A stretch of 64,000 nt of DNA from Halicephalobus mephisto. Lineage: Eukaryota > Nematoda > Chromadorea > Rhabditida > Panagrolaimidae. The notes beneath the pieces were generated by a model. That model saw only the letters and a program-made list of their open reading frames with translations, had not been told where the DNA came from and ran no database searches. The translations under genes and the position numbers were made by a program. Numbering within the stretch: the first letter of the stretch is position 1; every line of letters begins with the position of its first letter. Where the stretch lies: the NCBI GenBank assembly GCA_009193035.1, contig SWDT01000200.1, positions 62,001-126,000 on the forward strand. The letters run 5' to 3'. Shown one piece after another: positions 1-10,881 of this stretch.

Positions 1-977
1 AGGGAGGGGGTCATAGTTTGTCGCCTTTCTTGTCGCTAGGTTCACAAACTTTAACAATGCTGAGTAGTCATTGTTCGGGTTTCCAGTGGATCTGTATTCT
101 CTGAGGCCCTCGGACATGGCTTGCTTTAGAACATCTTTGTTAATTGTCTGAATGCCTTTGTGTGGTTTAACTGACTGTCTTTCGATAGCCAGTTTCAGCG
201 AACACCTGACAAGACGGTGATCGCTGTTTCCGGTAAAACCGTTAACCACACTGACATCTTTGATCTCTTTGATGTTCTTGGATAGAAAGTAGTCGATCTC
301 GTAATTGCATCCGAGATTCGACTTCCATGTCCATTTTCGCCCTTTCCTTTCTTGAAAAAGGTGTTGGCTATCCTCAGAGAATTTTCCTCGCAGAAATCTA
401 CCAGCATCTGGCCTCTTCTGTTCCTTGTCTGCCCTGCAGCGTGTCTACCTGCACTCGACTCTCCTGCTTGACCAGGTCCCGTTGTCGCGTTAAAGTCTCC
501 CATTACCAATAGATGTTTTTTGGCTCCCGGAGAAAATAACACTTTCGAGATGTTCCAGGAAATCCCGAACTCCACGTCCTCACGCCCAGAGTGAGGAGCG
601 TGGACCTGGATTAACCTCATCTTGCACTGTTTGAGCTTTACGATCAATTCTATTATCATGTCAGAGTGATAATAGCACTTGATCTGGGGGTCAGCCATGT
701 CGGAACATAAAAGCCGACTCCCCTGTGGGTTGGGCCTTCGGATTTCCGCAGTGGTATAAAGTATAACCACTTTGGAGCGCCGTCTGACCCTTTCCCGATT
801 TCTTCAGCTCAGAGAGACCGATAATGTCGAATCGGATTCTCTTAACACAATGCTCGAACTCGGTTAGTCTCTCATTCAGGAGCGAGCGGACATTATATGT
901 ACAAAGTTGTACATGACCTCTTCCAATCCGTTCTACAGAATCGCTACGCTACTCCCGCGACAGATTCTGTAGAACGG
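1..977 (-). mobile_element. Decayed RTE-like non-LTR retrotransposon, endonuclease part
   Basis: On the minus strand, reading from about 930 down to 1, three frames in turn encode an apurinic/apyrimidinic endonuclease of the kind at the N-terminus of RTE/BovB-like LINEs (also annotated as craniofacial development protein 2-like). Visible blocks are CTYNVRSL followed by FDIIGLSE, then MRLIQVHAPHS, LLVMGDFNATTG and an SDHR-like C-terminal block near 200-240. The frame changes at least twice (near 720 and 570) and again near 330, so this copy cannot make an intact protein. The reverse transcriptase would lie to the left, outside the window. The class is clear from the endonuclease motifs. The exact family is an inference. 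Confidence 0.8.
928..977. repeat. 15-bp inverted repeat with 20-nt loop at the LINE 5' end
   Basis: The arm at 928-942 (CCGTTCTACAGAATC) is perfectly repeated in inverse orientation at 963-977, separated by 20 nt. It sits just upstream of the first recognisable endonuclease codons of the minus-strand LINE, so it would form a hairpin in the element's 5' UTR. Its function is unknown. Confidence 0.75.
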
Positions 978-1203
978 TGCTCCCGAGCTTCCCCCAGACA
1001 CGCCCCCGCTAACGATGACGTGTTGTGTTGCGTTTTTCGTGAGAGCGTGTTAAACACGACCGCTCACTAGAACGCAGGAAGTGAGAACTGAATCGGCATC
1101 ATCATGGGAACTTATTCTTGTCTAAAAGTTGAAAGACCCTAGCTACTCATATAATAGGTTTCCGCGGGTTGTTAGGTTGTTATGTTATAAACATCCAGTT
1201 TAT

Positions 1204-2525
1204 TCAAATTGTGAAAGGTTTTTTCGCCAACTTAACTTTCCCAGTTTCCAAATCGTTAAAAGTCACCGTGATATGTCTGGGATCTCCCTTGATTGTTGAC
1301 CTTAGTGTCATGCAGTTGTTGTGTTCGGAGAGACTCAGCATAATAGCTGGAAAAGTTCCGAAAGATTTGCTTCTTGTGTAAATTATCTGGTTGTGGCTTC
1401 GGTTGTACCTGAAAGCAAGAGTTCCATCACATTCCCCGGAGTTGAACTTACGCTTTGCCGTCGACAATGAGCCTTCCTTCATGGGTCGTGATTGAATGAT
1501 GACTATCTTCAGCCGCCCTCGACTTGGACTTGAGGACATTCTCGAAAATTTCCAAATCCGGGGCGATGTCCCGGTGATCTATCCAGTGGACTTGGTAGAT
1601 CGGTACATACGGATCCAGTTTGTCCGGCTGGTCGGTTGAAGGGTCATTCAGATGACCAGTCCTCCGTCGAAGCTGCTTCCTGTTCGGTACGTACTGGAAA
1701 TTAGCCGGGACTTCCCCATCGTCCCCCATCACGTTCAGCTCCGCTTCCAATTGCTTCCGTTCATCGTCGTTCTCGCTCGTCATCTTCTCGGCTAATTCCC
1801 TCACCACTTGCTCGTACTGCTTGACCAATTTTTCTTTCTCCACTTCATACCTTTCGTTAATTCTCTCTCGTGTCAACTAAAAGATAGAAATCCCACCAAT
1901 GCTAAGAAGAAAAACGAAACCTGGTCCCTTATATCGATCCTCTCACTTTCAACCTGCATCCTCTTCATAACTCGATCTCGAATCAGCTTTTTTATATGCT
2001 GTTGATGATTACTTAACTCCATTGCCAGAGGATCATTGGTAGCATCAGCGAAGTTAGTGTAATATGCATTTGACAAGGCGTCTCTGAATCTGCGATATCT
2101 GAAAGTCAAAACTTCATATATGAAGCTTCTAAGTAAACATTCACTTACGCAATATATGGGTTTTTATGCTTCAAAATATCTGAAATCTTTGGGTTGTCTT
2201 CTTGAAAGCCAACCCTCAGAGGTTCTCTGGATAAAGACTTGGACTTCCTCGGTCTCCGTATTGCTCCAATCTTTGACTCCTCCGAAGCTCGGACTTGCTC
2301 GACAGAACTTGACGATGGCTGGGAGTCGTCGCTTTTGAAGTCAATATGCTGGACTTTTCGAAGAGCATCAGTGAGATCGACAGCGGATTCATTGGCTTCA
2401 GGAATATCAACATTGGCTTCCTCATCGTCGCTGAATCGAATATCCGCCAAATCAATAGAAGACCATCTGAACGAGGAGTTCAGGAGTCGATTGACATCGA
2501 CGTTAGTGCTTGTTGTCGCTGTCAT
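1204..2525 (-). CDS. Sds3/BRMS1-like subunit of the SIN3-HDAC corepressor
   Basis: Four exons (2525-2149, 2098-1921, 1876-1452, 1408-1204) join in frame to 394 aa. The N-terminal 125 residues are acidic and Ser-rich. A long charged coiled coil follows (about 140-235, ERINERYEVEKEKLVKQYEQ). Next come an RKQLRRR patch with HLNDP, a short DLEIFENVLKSK segment, and a C-terminal beta-rich region starting EGRLIVDGKAYNRSHN. This order matches metazoan SUDS3: coiled coil, RKLRRRPNDP, then a DGKLYYDKRWYHKSQ-like tail. Sds3 is known to hold the SIN3/HDAC complex together in the nucleus. The ATG at 2525 was chosen because a TTCCAG acceptor lies about 20 nt upstream. The gene follows the pappalysin stop by 218 nt on the same strand, which could mean an operon. 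Assignment rests on motif order, not on a search. Confidence 0.7.
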
Positions 2526-2704
2526 CAAGATTAAAAAGCAGCTTTCTGGAATCCGAAGCGAAATTCAGGACAAGCCAAAAGCTTCGCGCCAAGCGGAGAA
2601 AACTGTCTGCCCGACTGGCAACATCTCTCTTTTTGCCAAAACGCTTTCATCAACTGTTTCGGTTTCCTTTCCATCCTCTGCGATATATCGCGATGTAGAT
2701 GAGT

Positions 2705-2710
2705 TTTATT
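2705..2710 (-). terminator. Poly(A) signal of the pappalysin gene
   Basis: AATAAA on the minus strand, 33 nt past the pappalysin stop codon and about 160 nt before the acceptor of the Sds3-like gene. This spacing suits 3' end formation between two cotranscribed genes. Confidence 0.5.
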
Positions 2711-2742
2711 TGTATTCACTTTCCACCCCAACCCTTCCTTAA

Positions 2743-5700
2743 TCAATCCCCTACCCAACTTTTATAAGTAAGCTCTGTTTTGACCGTTTGTTGAGCCGCT
2801 TGAGCGAGTGTCCGCTTGATTGACTGAACTGTCTTCCTGTCCTGCATTGATCTAATTTCGTAATTCAAAGCCGATATTTGAGAGTATTTGGCTGAATTGT
2901 TAGTTTCTAGTATGGCTAATTGGTCGGATAAGGATATGAGATCTGTATATTCCGAAACAATCGAATCCAGCCAGCTGAAGAGGTTCTCTACCCAGTGCTT
3001 CTTCGAGGGATAGTCTAGCAATATCCTTTTTGTACGGAGTTTCCGGTCTCTGAAACGTCCGTGATTTATTCGCTACTTTTTGAGATTCACCTACATTTGA
3101 TTCGATTTGTTGCTGTGAACACTGTAGTAGTTTTCACTGGCGTTAGGATCCAGACACCGACAGAACGCGTTGGTGCAGAGGGAAGGGAACATGTACCTCA
3201 CTTGTCCATTTCTGCTCGTCGATGCACAGCAGTCGCCGTTATCCCAGTTGCAGTACCCTCTGTTATTTTGGAAGTCGCACCACCCATCTCCTTGGATTTT
3301 CTTGTTGCACACCCTGACACACTTTATGTTCATAGGGTCTGGATGCAATTTGCTCGATGCTGTACATGACACCGTGGATACCGGCGTAAGCTGAAGTAGG
3401 ATTTGTCCTGATGGGAGTTGATGCTGAATTTCATTCACAATATCATAACCAGGGGAACGGCACTTAGCAGTACACGACTGACCGACGAATAGCTTCTTGG
3501 AGCAATGGAAGATCACATCCTTTGTGGATTCTGGAACTGGGCATACGAGTTTCTGATTCAGTTTACATGGGTATTTGATCGACCAACTTCCATCGGGTAG
3601 ACACTTGGACAACTTTGTCACCTGCTGACCTGGACACGAGTAATAGCACTCCGAGTTGACGTTGAATCCGTCAGTGCAGTTGTAGATTCCGGTATAGATC
3701 ATTTTTGGTGTTGGACACTTTGCGGGTTTACAACTTGGTCCAATCCATGTCCCGTGCTTCCCGCAAATCACTTTTGTTTTCACTTGGTCTGTCTCTGACA
3801 CTTTGTGATTCTCCTTACAGGTAGCTCTACAGATGGAATTCACCGGGAGTACTTCCGGGTTTTCCAACTTGATGTCGATTTCAGATTTACAGTTGATCGT
3901 TGAAGTTGACACATTTCTACTGGTGATGTCGCTGACATGGCAAATCGGTAGACAGAATCCCGATGGGTTAGTCCATTTTGAGTTTTGCTGACAAGTGATC
4001 GTCCGTTCTGCTTCTTTTGATCCAATGAACACGGATGTGGAGTCACATTCAACCGTACAGTTTTGCTGATAAAAAGTTCCAGTTTCGCAATAAACCTCTG
4101 CAGATGGAATGTCAGGAATTCCACAGTCAACTGGTTTGCAGAAATTGTTTGGATCTTGGAGGTTGACGAAATTTCTCCATAATCCTGACGAACTGCACTT
4201 GAGCATAGGGAGTTGAGTAATAGGTTGGAACCCTTCTTGGCATTTCAGCTGGCACTCTGAAGACCCGATGCAGTGGTTGGAAATCAGTGGGAGATCGACA
4301 ATCGGCTTCGAAGGACAGACTGCTAGTTTGGACCTCTTCGAAATGCAAACCCCGTACTCCGGATCATAGTAGTCGACGGACTTCAAGCACTCGTGCATAC
4401 TCCACAAGTCTAGCTTGTTGTCAATTTGGAGATTTATCTCGTGGACGAGGATATCATTCCCTCCTATTATGTTTTTAATGATAACTCCTTGTATTCGTTT
4501 GAGCTTTTCCGTTGTGACTACAAATGGCAGTAGGTTGACCACGATTGAATTCTGGCTACAATTGACTTTGATTTTGTTGAAATATTCAATGTTGCCGTTT
4601 TCGAAAACACCCGATATTTCAAACTCGATCATTTCGACATCATAGTTATTCCTATCGATGATAGGTAGATATTCATGTCCTTGTAAGACACCAACATTTA
4701 TGAGTAAGCCGGTAGCGAATAGTAGAGGAAATTCAGCTTTGATTGTCATTGAGTACTTTTTTCGGTGCTCTTTAAAGTCCGTAGAGCAGCTATCAAAAAC
4801 TCCCATGATTTGTTGGCACCCTTCATTGGTTAACAGCAGTTTTCTCTTTGGGTTGATGGAGCAGAATTTGAGATCGCTGATATCGTGGACTCCTGCTGGT
4901 GGAGATAGATAGAATTTAAAGTTTACTGGTGGAATTGTTATGGTAGTGAATGAATCGTCTTTCTGGCACTCAGCGGAACTGCATCTCTGCTCGACAGAGC
5001 AATGACTTGGAGATCCCAAACACTCGAAGTTCGTCTCAACTTTGCACGAAGATGAGCAGCCATCGCTGTTGAATAGGTTCCCGTCATCGCACTCTTCTGG
5101 ATCTTCAACTATTCCGTTACCACAATAGTTCTGATTTCTCTTGTAAATCCCTTTTGGTGAAATCTCTGACTCTACTTCGTTTTCGTCCACTACAGTGACA
5201 AAGTAACTGTAGTCCTGGTCCAAGTCCACGTCGAAATCCTCAAAACTGTTGTCGGTTGTTTCGACTACCTCTCCGTCTTTAAATCCAGGTTCTCTCCTAA
5301 CTCGATATTTAGCTGGGTTACAATGCTGGCATTGCCCATCTCCTGGTGTACTTATCATCTTCACAGCATCGATAGCCACGAAAGGGTTGTTAATGAATAT
5401 CTGGATTTCTTTGAGTTTCCTTGTTTCGTAAATATTAAAGCTCGTGGGACGGTCGCAGTAGGCGAAAACATCCTCAATATTTTGTTCACTGTCGTCTCCA
5501 AAGATTACAGTGATCTTTCTAATCCCATTCGCAGCATTCCATGTGAACCATATGAAGATTTTTTCGACAACAGTTTGGATCTCGGGCCAAACTCTAAGGA
5601 CGCACTTGTCTGAATTTGACTCGTCGCAATTTGGAGTGTCTGGGAGCCAGGATTTCACTGAAGGTGAGCAACTCTCCGCATCAGGAAGTCCTGGAAGGCT

Positions 5701-8414
5701 TATTATTTTAGTTTTCCTTTTTCACGTTCTTTGTACACTCTAAGCTTTCTCGTGATACATGTTATTTTTGAAATTTAATCGCGTCTGTCTTTGCCCTTTG
5801 TTTTTAAATATTTCGATACTTTTAAACAACATTTTCAGGTCGTAGTACAACATGCCAAAGGAACCAGATGGTCTCGAGATCACTGCTAAGATGAAACAAC
5901 TGGAATTTCTCGGACATGAGGTCCTGGCCGTCAAAAAAACCCTTGTTGATCTCGATCGGTCAATGCATCAAACTAGAGAAGCTTGGAGAGCGGTGAGGAA
6001 GCAGAAAGAGTTGTTAGAATCTGGAGAAGAAGCTCAAGAAAAAGTCCCGGTTTTCGTAAGTCTCAAGATGTTTGTCAAAATCCCAACAACTGAAGCTGAA
6101 CAGAAACTGAAGAAGGGAATTGACGAGATAGACAAGGAACTTGATAACACAAGAAAAGAACTCAGGCAGAAAGTAGATGATCTCAGGAAGTTTGAAGGAC
6201 AAAAGGAACTCAAAGAACTTGGATTTGATCTTAAGCCGGTAACTGATAGGTTTTTTGTTGACGCAGATCTACTTTAAGTTCATAAAAATAAACTTCCTTG
6301 TCACTCACCTGTTGCTTGTGATGGAGTCCAGAATCCATGGAGTTGGTACACTCCAGAGGAAGAGGCGTTATGTGCGAACTGGACGAATCGATGGCCCGAT
6401 GTGCATGTACTCGCCATGTCGGCTGCCTGGAATGGCCTGCATGCTTCTGGATTCAGTGGATGGGCCCAGAACTGAAACCAACTGATCATTTCCGAACAAT
6501 ATTCTAAAGCCAGACTATCTGAATGGATTTGTCTTTCGGGACGACTCTGGGACTAATGGGAACTGTCGTCGGGAGGACCTTGCCAGCAATCCATCCTGAG
6601 TACTTGAGGTCGATGTAGCAGTGCATTCTCGCGACCTGCTGATCGGTGAAGTGATTGGCACATTCGTTACCTGCGTATCCCATGAAGTTCTTCATCGTGT
6701 TCTTCTCTGTGAAGCTTCTGAATCTCCCACAGGAAAACTCCGAACTCGGGGCCTCGCATTTCATGTTCCTCGGTGTAGGGCCGGTATCGGAACAAAGATC
6801 TCCTGTCTCCATTGAGGGAAACTCCTCAAAGCACGGATGATCACATGGGAGCTCCGTGACCCCGTGATGGACGTGCCAGAGACCGAGGACATGCCCGATC
6901 TCGTGGATTAGGTGCCCGTTTTGTCCCGGAAGTCCGAATCTGTGAGGCTGAATGACGATTCCGCCGAGAGGGGAACCAGCTTCCGGTTCCCAAGGGAAGG
7001 TAGAAACTCCGACGAGGGAATCAGCCGGCCAGTTCCCAAAGTAGACGATCAACGAATCAGTGACGGTCAATCCAACGGCCTTCTTGAATTCCTCCGGAGT
7101 CATGTATTGCCTAGATATTCGATTGTATAAAATTCTACCACAATTAAGCTCACCGATAAGGGCTTTCTGGATCAATGCACTCCCCTCCAACACCTTTATC
7201 CAAGCAGCAATCCCCGCCATCAAAGAAGTGCTTCCGAGAGTTGCATTCTAGATCGCATTTTCCGTTCCTCAGATTCCTCCGATCGCATCTATCATGTCCG
7301 GAAGAGACACAATCCCCTCCATCGTCCCCTGTGGCGGGGATTCTGCATTCTTTCTGACAAATCCCATCTCCTACGTTGGACGAAGAACATCCGAATATCA
7401 GGGTTTTCCGTCTCAATTCGGTTTTCTGAATGTGGATAACGTTGAGATCGAAAGTAATGTTGTACGGCCCGTAAGCATTGTTCAAAGCCATGTGCTGAGA
7501 TTCTATTTGAGCGTTGTTCACAACTTGGTTCGAACCAGAGTCATCGGACAGCACGACCAGGGTGTACTTGATCACCTTCTTCTTTCTGTAGAAATAGTTC
7601 TCCTTTGCCGAATAAGACGATATTACTTCCGGAGAGTCACAGATGGTCTTCCCGCAAGACGGAACCCAGTAGAATTCCCTCGACGGACTTCTTTGTAGAA
7701 CGGTAATGGGCCGATGGAAGGAATCCCACAAGGTTGTAGTTGATCCGATAATATCCCAATTAGTCAGATTCGTGAAGACATCATGGAATAACAAGGAATC
7801 AGATGAAAGAATCTCGAAATTTCTGAAACCCCCTCTGAACCCTAGTAGTCGTTCTCTGTCATCGTTAGCTCCAACGTAGAACCTCAGGCACGGGAGAGTT
7901 ATCAATGGGTATAATGGGGTGAACTGAAACCTTAACTTTAATTTAAAAAGCACTGCCCACCGACCTCCCCATCGAGCTGTCCAGTAACAGCTCCATCTAC
8001 GGATAGTTGAACCTTCTCGCTGTATATTTCAACTTTTACGAAGCTCTCGACGTTGTCCTTCAGCTTTGCCCCTGAGACAACCTTCCTTTCATCGCTTACG
8101 GATAAGGTCAATCGTGGGTCCTTTTCGTCTTCAGAGTCGTCTGAGTCGATAGAGAGTCGAAGCAGACTCTTTTCGACACAGATGTCTTTTAGCTCAAAGA
8201 CTATGGCTCCCGGTAATTGCCCCGATTCAATGAAAACAATGAAATCGATGGAAAAATCGGAATTCGTTTTCGAAAAAACATTCTGAACAACTTTATTATC
8301 GAGTTTTAGAGCATTTGACCCATTGAGATACAAATAGTAGATAGATTCCCTCCCGAGAACAGTTTCGAATTCAGCTAGCAGAAGAAAAACGACCAAAACA
8401 GACAGTGTTTTCAT
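2743..8414 (-). CDS. Pappalysin (PAPP-A/PAPP-A2) family secreted metalloprotease
   Basis: Six exons (8414-7965, 7923-7154, 7110-6516, 6471-6309, 5657-3095, 3049-2743) join in frame to 1,615 aa, close to the 1.6-1.8 kaa of vertebrate pappalysins. In order: signal peptide (MKTLSVLVVFLLLAEF), laminin-G-like region, two LNR/Notch repeats (about 327-395), zinc site HEIGHVLGLWH (about 475), Met-turn region NFMGYAGNEC, a Cys-rich CGNGIVEDPEECDDGN block, several CCP/Sushi modules, and a third LNR (GDGWCDF..NWDNGDC). This is the full PAPP-A architecture. In vertebrates the family cleaves IGF-binding proteins outside the cell; the substrate here is unknown. The last exon adds a 102-aa charged helical tail that vertebrate PAPP-A lacks. 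Without splicing the intron 3094-3050 the protein would stop at 3091. The donor of intron 3 (GTCTGG) is weak. Intron 4 (6308-5658) contains the PDRG1-like gene on the other strand. Confidence 0.93.
5852..6277 (+). CDS. pdrg1: PDRG1-like prefoldin-family subunit
   Basis: A single-exon frame of 141 aa made of two helices around a short hairpin. It aligns by eye with PDRG1 (p53 and DNA-damage regulated 1) along its length: an N-terminal helix with EVLAVKKTLVDLDRSMHQTR, a central VSLKMFVKIPTTEA turn, a second helix (DKELDNTRKELRQKVDDL) and a GFDLKPV end. PDRG1 is a component of the R2TP/prefoldin-like complex that assembles polymerases and PIKK kinases. The ATG at 5852 follows a TTTTCAG acceptor by 13 nt, which suggests a trans-spliced leader. 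The whole gene lies inside intron 4 of the pappalysin gene, on the opposite strand. Confidence 0.85.
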   Translation: MPKEPDGLEITAKMKQLEFLGHEVLAVKKTLVDLDRSMHQTREAWRAVRKQKELLESGEEAQEKVPVFVSLKMFVKIPTTEAEQKLKKGIDEIDKELDNTRKELRQKVDDLRKFEGQKELKELGFDLKPVTDRFFVDADLL

Positions 8415-8695
8415 CCTTGTTGGTCTCGAGAAGCCTCGAAAATCATCCAAGTGACAACATTTCGGCGAGTTCAAAGGAATGGAAACTCCTTGTTGTGCAG
8501 CTTTTTATTTTTGCTACGACTGATTGCGGTATCTGGTAAATTTGAAAGGGTTCGGGCCCCTGGATCAAGTTTCACGTGGCTTGTGGCACTGCCATGCAAA
8601 TCAGCAACTGACTCTGGGATGTTTTCTGGATTTTTTATAATGGATTTCACGTGTGTCATGGAGGCAATCGGATAAGTAACCGGGAAACGATCGCG

Positions 8696-10381
8696 CTAAC
8701 CATTTCGGTCAGATTTGCGGAGAACACACCGGAAGCTTTTCAAATCTCCGTTTGTCTTCTTAATCGCATTGTACCTCACCTAAATTAAAGCAAGCTCTTA
8801 AGAACTACTTCCTACTCAAAGGAAACTCACTACAGCAAGTTGTTTATAGCTATTGTAATCCGAAAACTCCCTTGATCCGTCCAAATAAGTAAGGTTGAAC
8901 AATCTCTCAGCGAGACAATCCACGGCCCCGAAATCGAACTCCGGCCAGAACTTGTTCACAAAAAAGTGCCTCTTCCTTCGTACGAAAGCCAGGTCTTCCA
9001 CTCCGAATACACAAATATTGTGTCTCCATATGTTACTGTAACAGTCAGAGCTTTTGTACCATCTCGACCATCGGGTTATTCCGAGGTAACTCTTCTGAAT
9101 ATCCAAACAAGAGTGGGTGAACCCTCCAGGCAACCCAACAGCCTCGTTCGCATTCAAAGTAGCGATAAAGTTTTCATCGACTCCATACGTTGCCTTCTCA
9201 AGGACTTGAATCAAGTTGTCGACATTCAGTTCTTCAAGAATGTAGTTCGCAGCAACGTGGGTCAGAGACACTTGAACGAACGATTTCGCAATCTTTAAGC
9301 TGGCAAGTTGCCCGTTCGGATCCCTTTCAAGATTTTTAGATTCTGTAATTGAGATATGAAACTAATAAAGCTTATTACATTACAGTACCATTTTTGAATA
9401 ATCTCAAAGCTGAGAAGGTGTAGTTCGCCTCTTTCGGAAAAGTCTCATCGATGGGGTGCAAGGCGGAGACCTCGTTAGCTCCATTGAATAGCTTTAGAAT
9501 CTCGATCAATTCTCGGTTAGTCTTCATCTTGAAGTCGTGATTCTGAAGCAGAAATACATACTCGTACTTCTCCTCTTTAATCTTCTGAAGACAAGAGAGA
9601 TGAGCAACGCTCATATTATGGCCGGAATTGGACACATTGAACTCCGTCTCCGCGATGAAGACGTTGTCAGGGAAGCAATTCCTCAAGTCCTTTATTTTCT
9701 TCTTGAATAGAGGTTCAGCTTTTGAATCCAGTACATAACAGAACACGTTCTGTGGAGAATACTCCGATCGAAAGGCAGTTTCGATGAAGAAGTAATCATG
9801 AAACAGAAAGTTCGAAAAGGCTGTGAAAGAAACAAACCTTACTCTATAGACAATTCTAACGAAAGCAAGAGGAAAAGCAGCTTCTATTTCATTCAGAGGA
9901 GTGGCAGGATAATACCCTCTTGATCTTATCGACTGGCAATCGGTTTTCAGTGAATTTTCATCAGAATCTGAAAGCCACACTCGGTGCTTGGCCTCTAAAA
10001 AAGTAAGATTCCTAGATCCTGCATCGTTATTAAAATAAACAGAACAAGACAAGTGCTTCGTGAATGGGTGTCTCTTGTAGGCCAGGGGCTCTTCAATGGA
10101 AATATTAGTTGGAAGCTTTCAGAGATTTAACGAAAATTACCTTGAGGATTATTAGTATGTCTATGAATTCGGGAAAAACATAGAAACACAAGTAATACGA
10201 AGACAAGGAGTATTTTCTTCCACTTAGTACCACTGAATTTCACGGTCCAAGATCTTTTTCGACATCTTTTACCGCCATTTTTGTCTTCTGCCAAGAGTTT
10301 CTCGACCCTATACAGATTATCGTCATCATCTCTAGATGAGAAATGACTGAGAGAAGACTTCAACAAGCCAGCTAAAAACAT
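8696..10381 (-). CDS. GT14 (core-2/I-branching-like) glycosyltransferase, type II membrane protein
   Basis: Exons 10381-10141, 10090-9389, 9342-8831 and 8779-8696 join in frame to 512 aa. A basic cytosolic N-terminus is followed by one membrane helix (ILLVFVLLVFLCFS, about 60-75), as in Golgi type II enzymes. The catalytic region has the landmarks of nematode GT14 proteins: PLAFVRIVYR, CYVLDSK, CFPDNVFIAETEF, GHNMSVAHLSCL, YVFLLQNHD, then GVDENFIATL, LPGGFTH, ICVFGVEDL and PEFDFGA. Members transfer GlcNAc or xylose onto glycans; the acceptor here is not predictable. The last exon (27 codons, VRYNAIKKTNGDLKSF) was added because exon 3 ends in a good GTGAGT donor; reading on instead gives a stop after VSFL. 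A 15-codon insertion at 9842-9798 resembles an intron and is discussed in the findings. Confidence 0.88.
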
Positions 10382-10881
10382 GCTAGTTATATGAATTTAA
10401 GAATCTCGCTGATGAAAGCATCCATGTCCTTCAAATATTTGCAGCTTGGCAAATATTGACAAACTCAGATTGATATTATTAAATCATCTCAACTATATTG
10501 TTTTCATCGTTAATCTATGATCAGCCTTTAGTTTTAAAGGATTACCTCCACCATTTATTGTTAAATTCAAAAGCGAGGCATAAACCAGTAAGCTGTCTTT
10601 CCTTGCGGGAGTCAACTCGCTGTGGTTTTTCCATCCACCCGAAGTTTGTCTTATGTTTTTGCTACTTTCCGGTTGTTTTCTGTTTTTAATTCTTTTACTT
10701 CCCACCGTTACCATGTTTGTTGTCGTTTTTGATTTCTATTGACCCTTAAGCAGAGTACTCGAACATAATATATATGTTCATATATGAATTTGTTATCTTA
10801 CGTGCAGATTTGGAGGAAATGTACTTGTGCACGTTCTTTGGTGTTCCTATTTGTTTCAATTGTTATCCTATGTTTTTCAGG

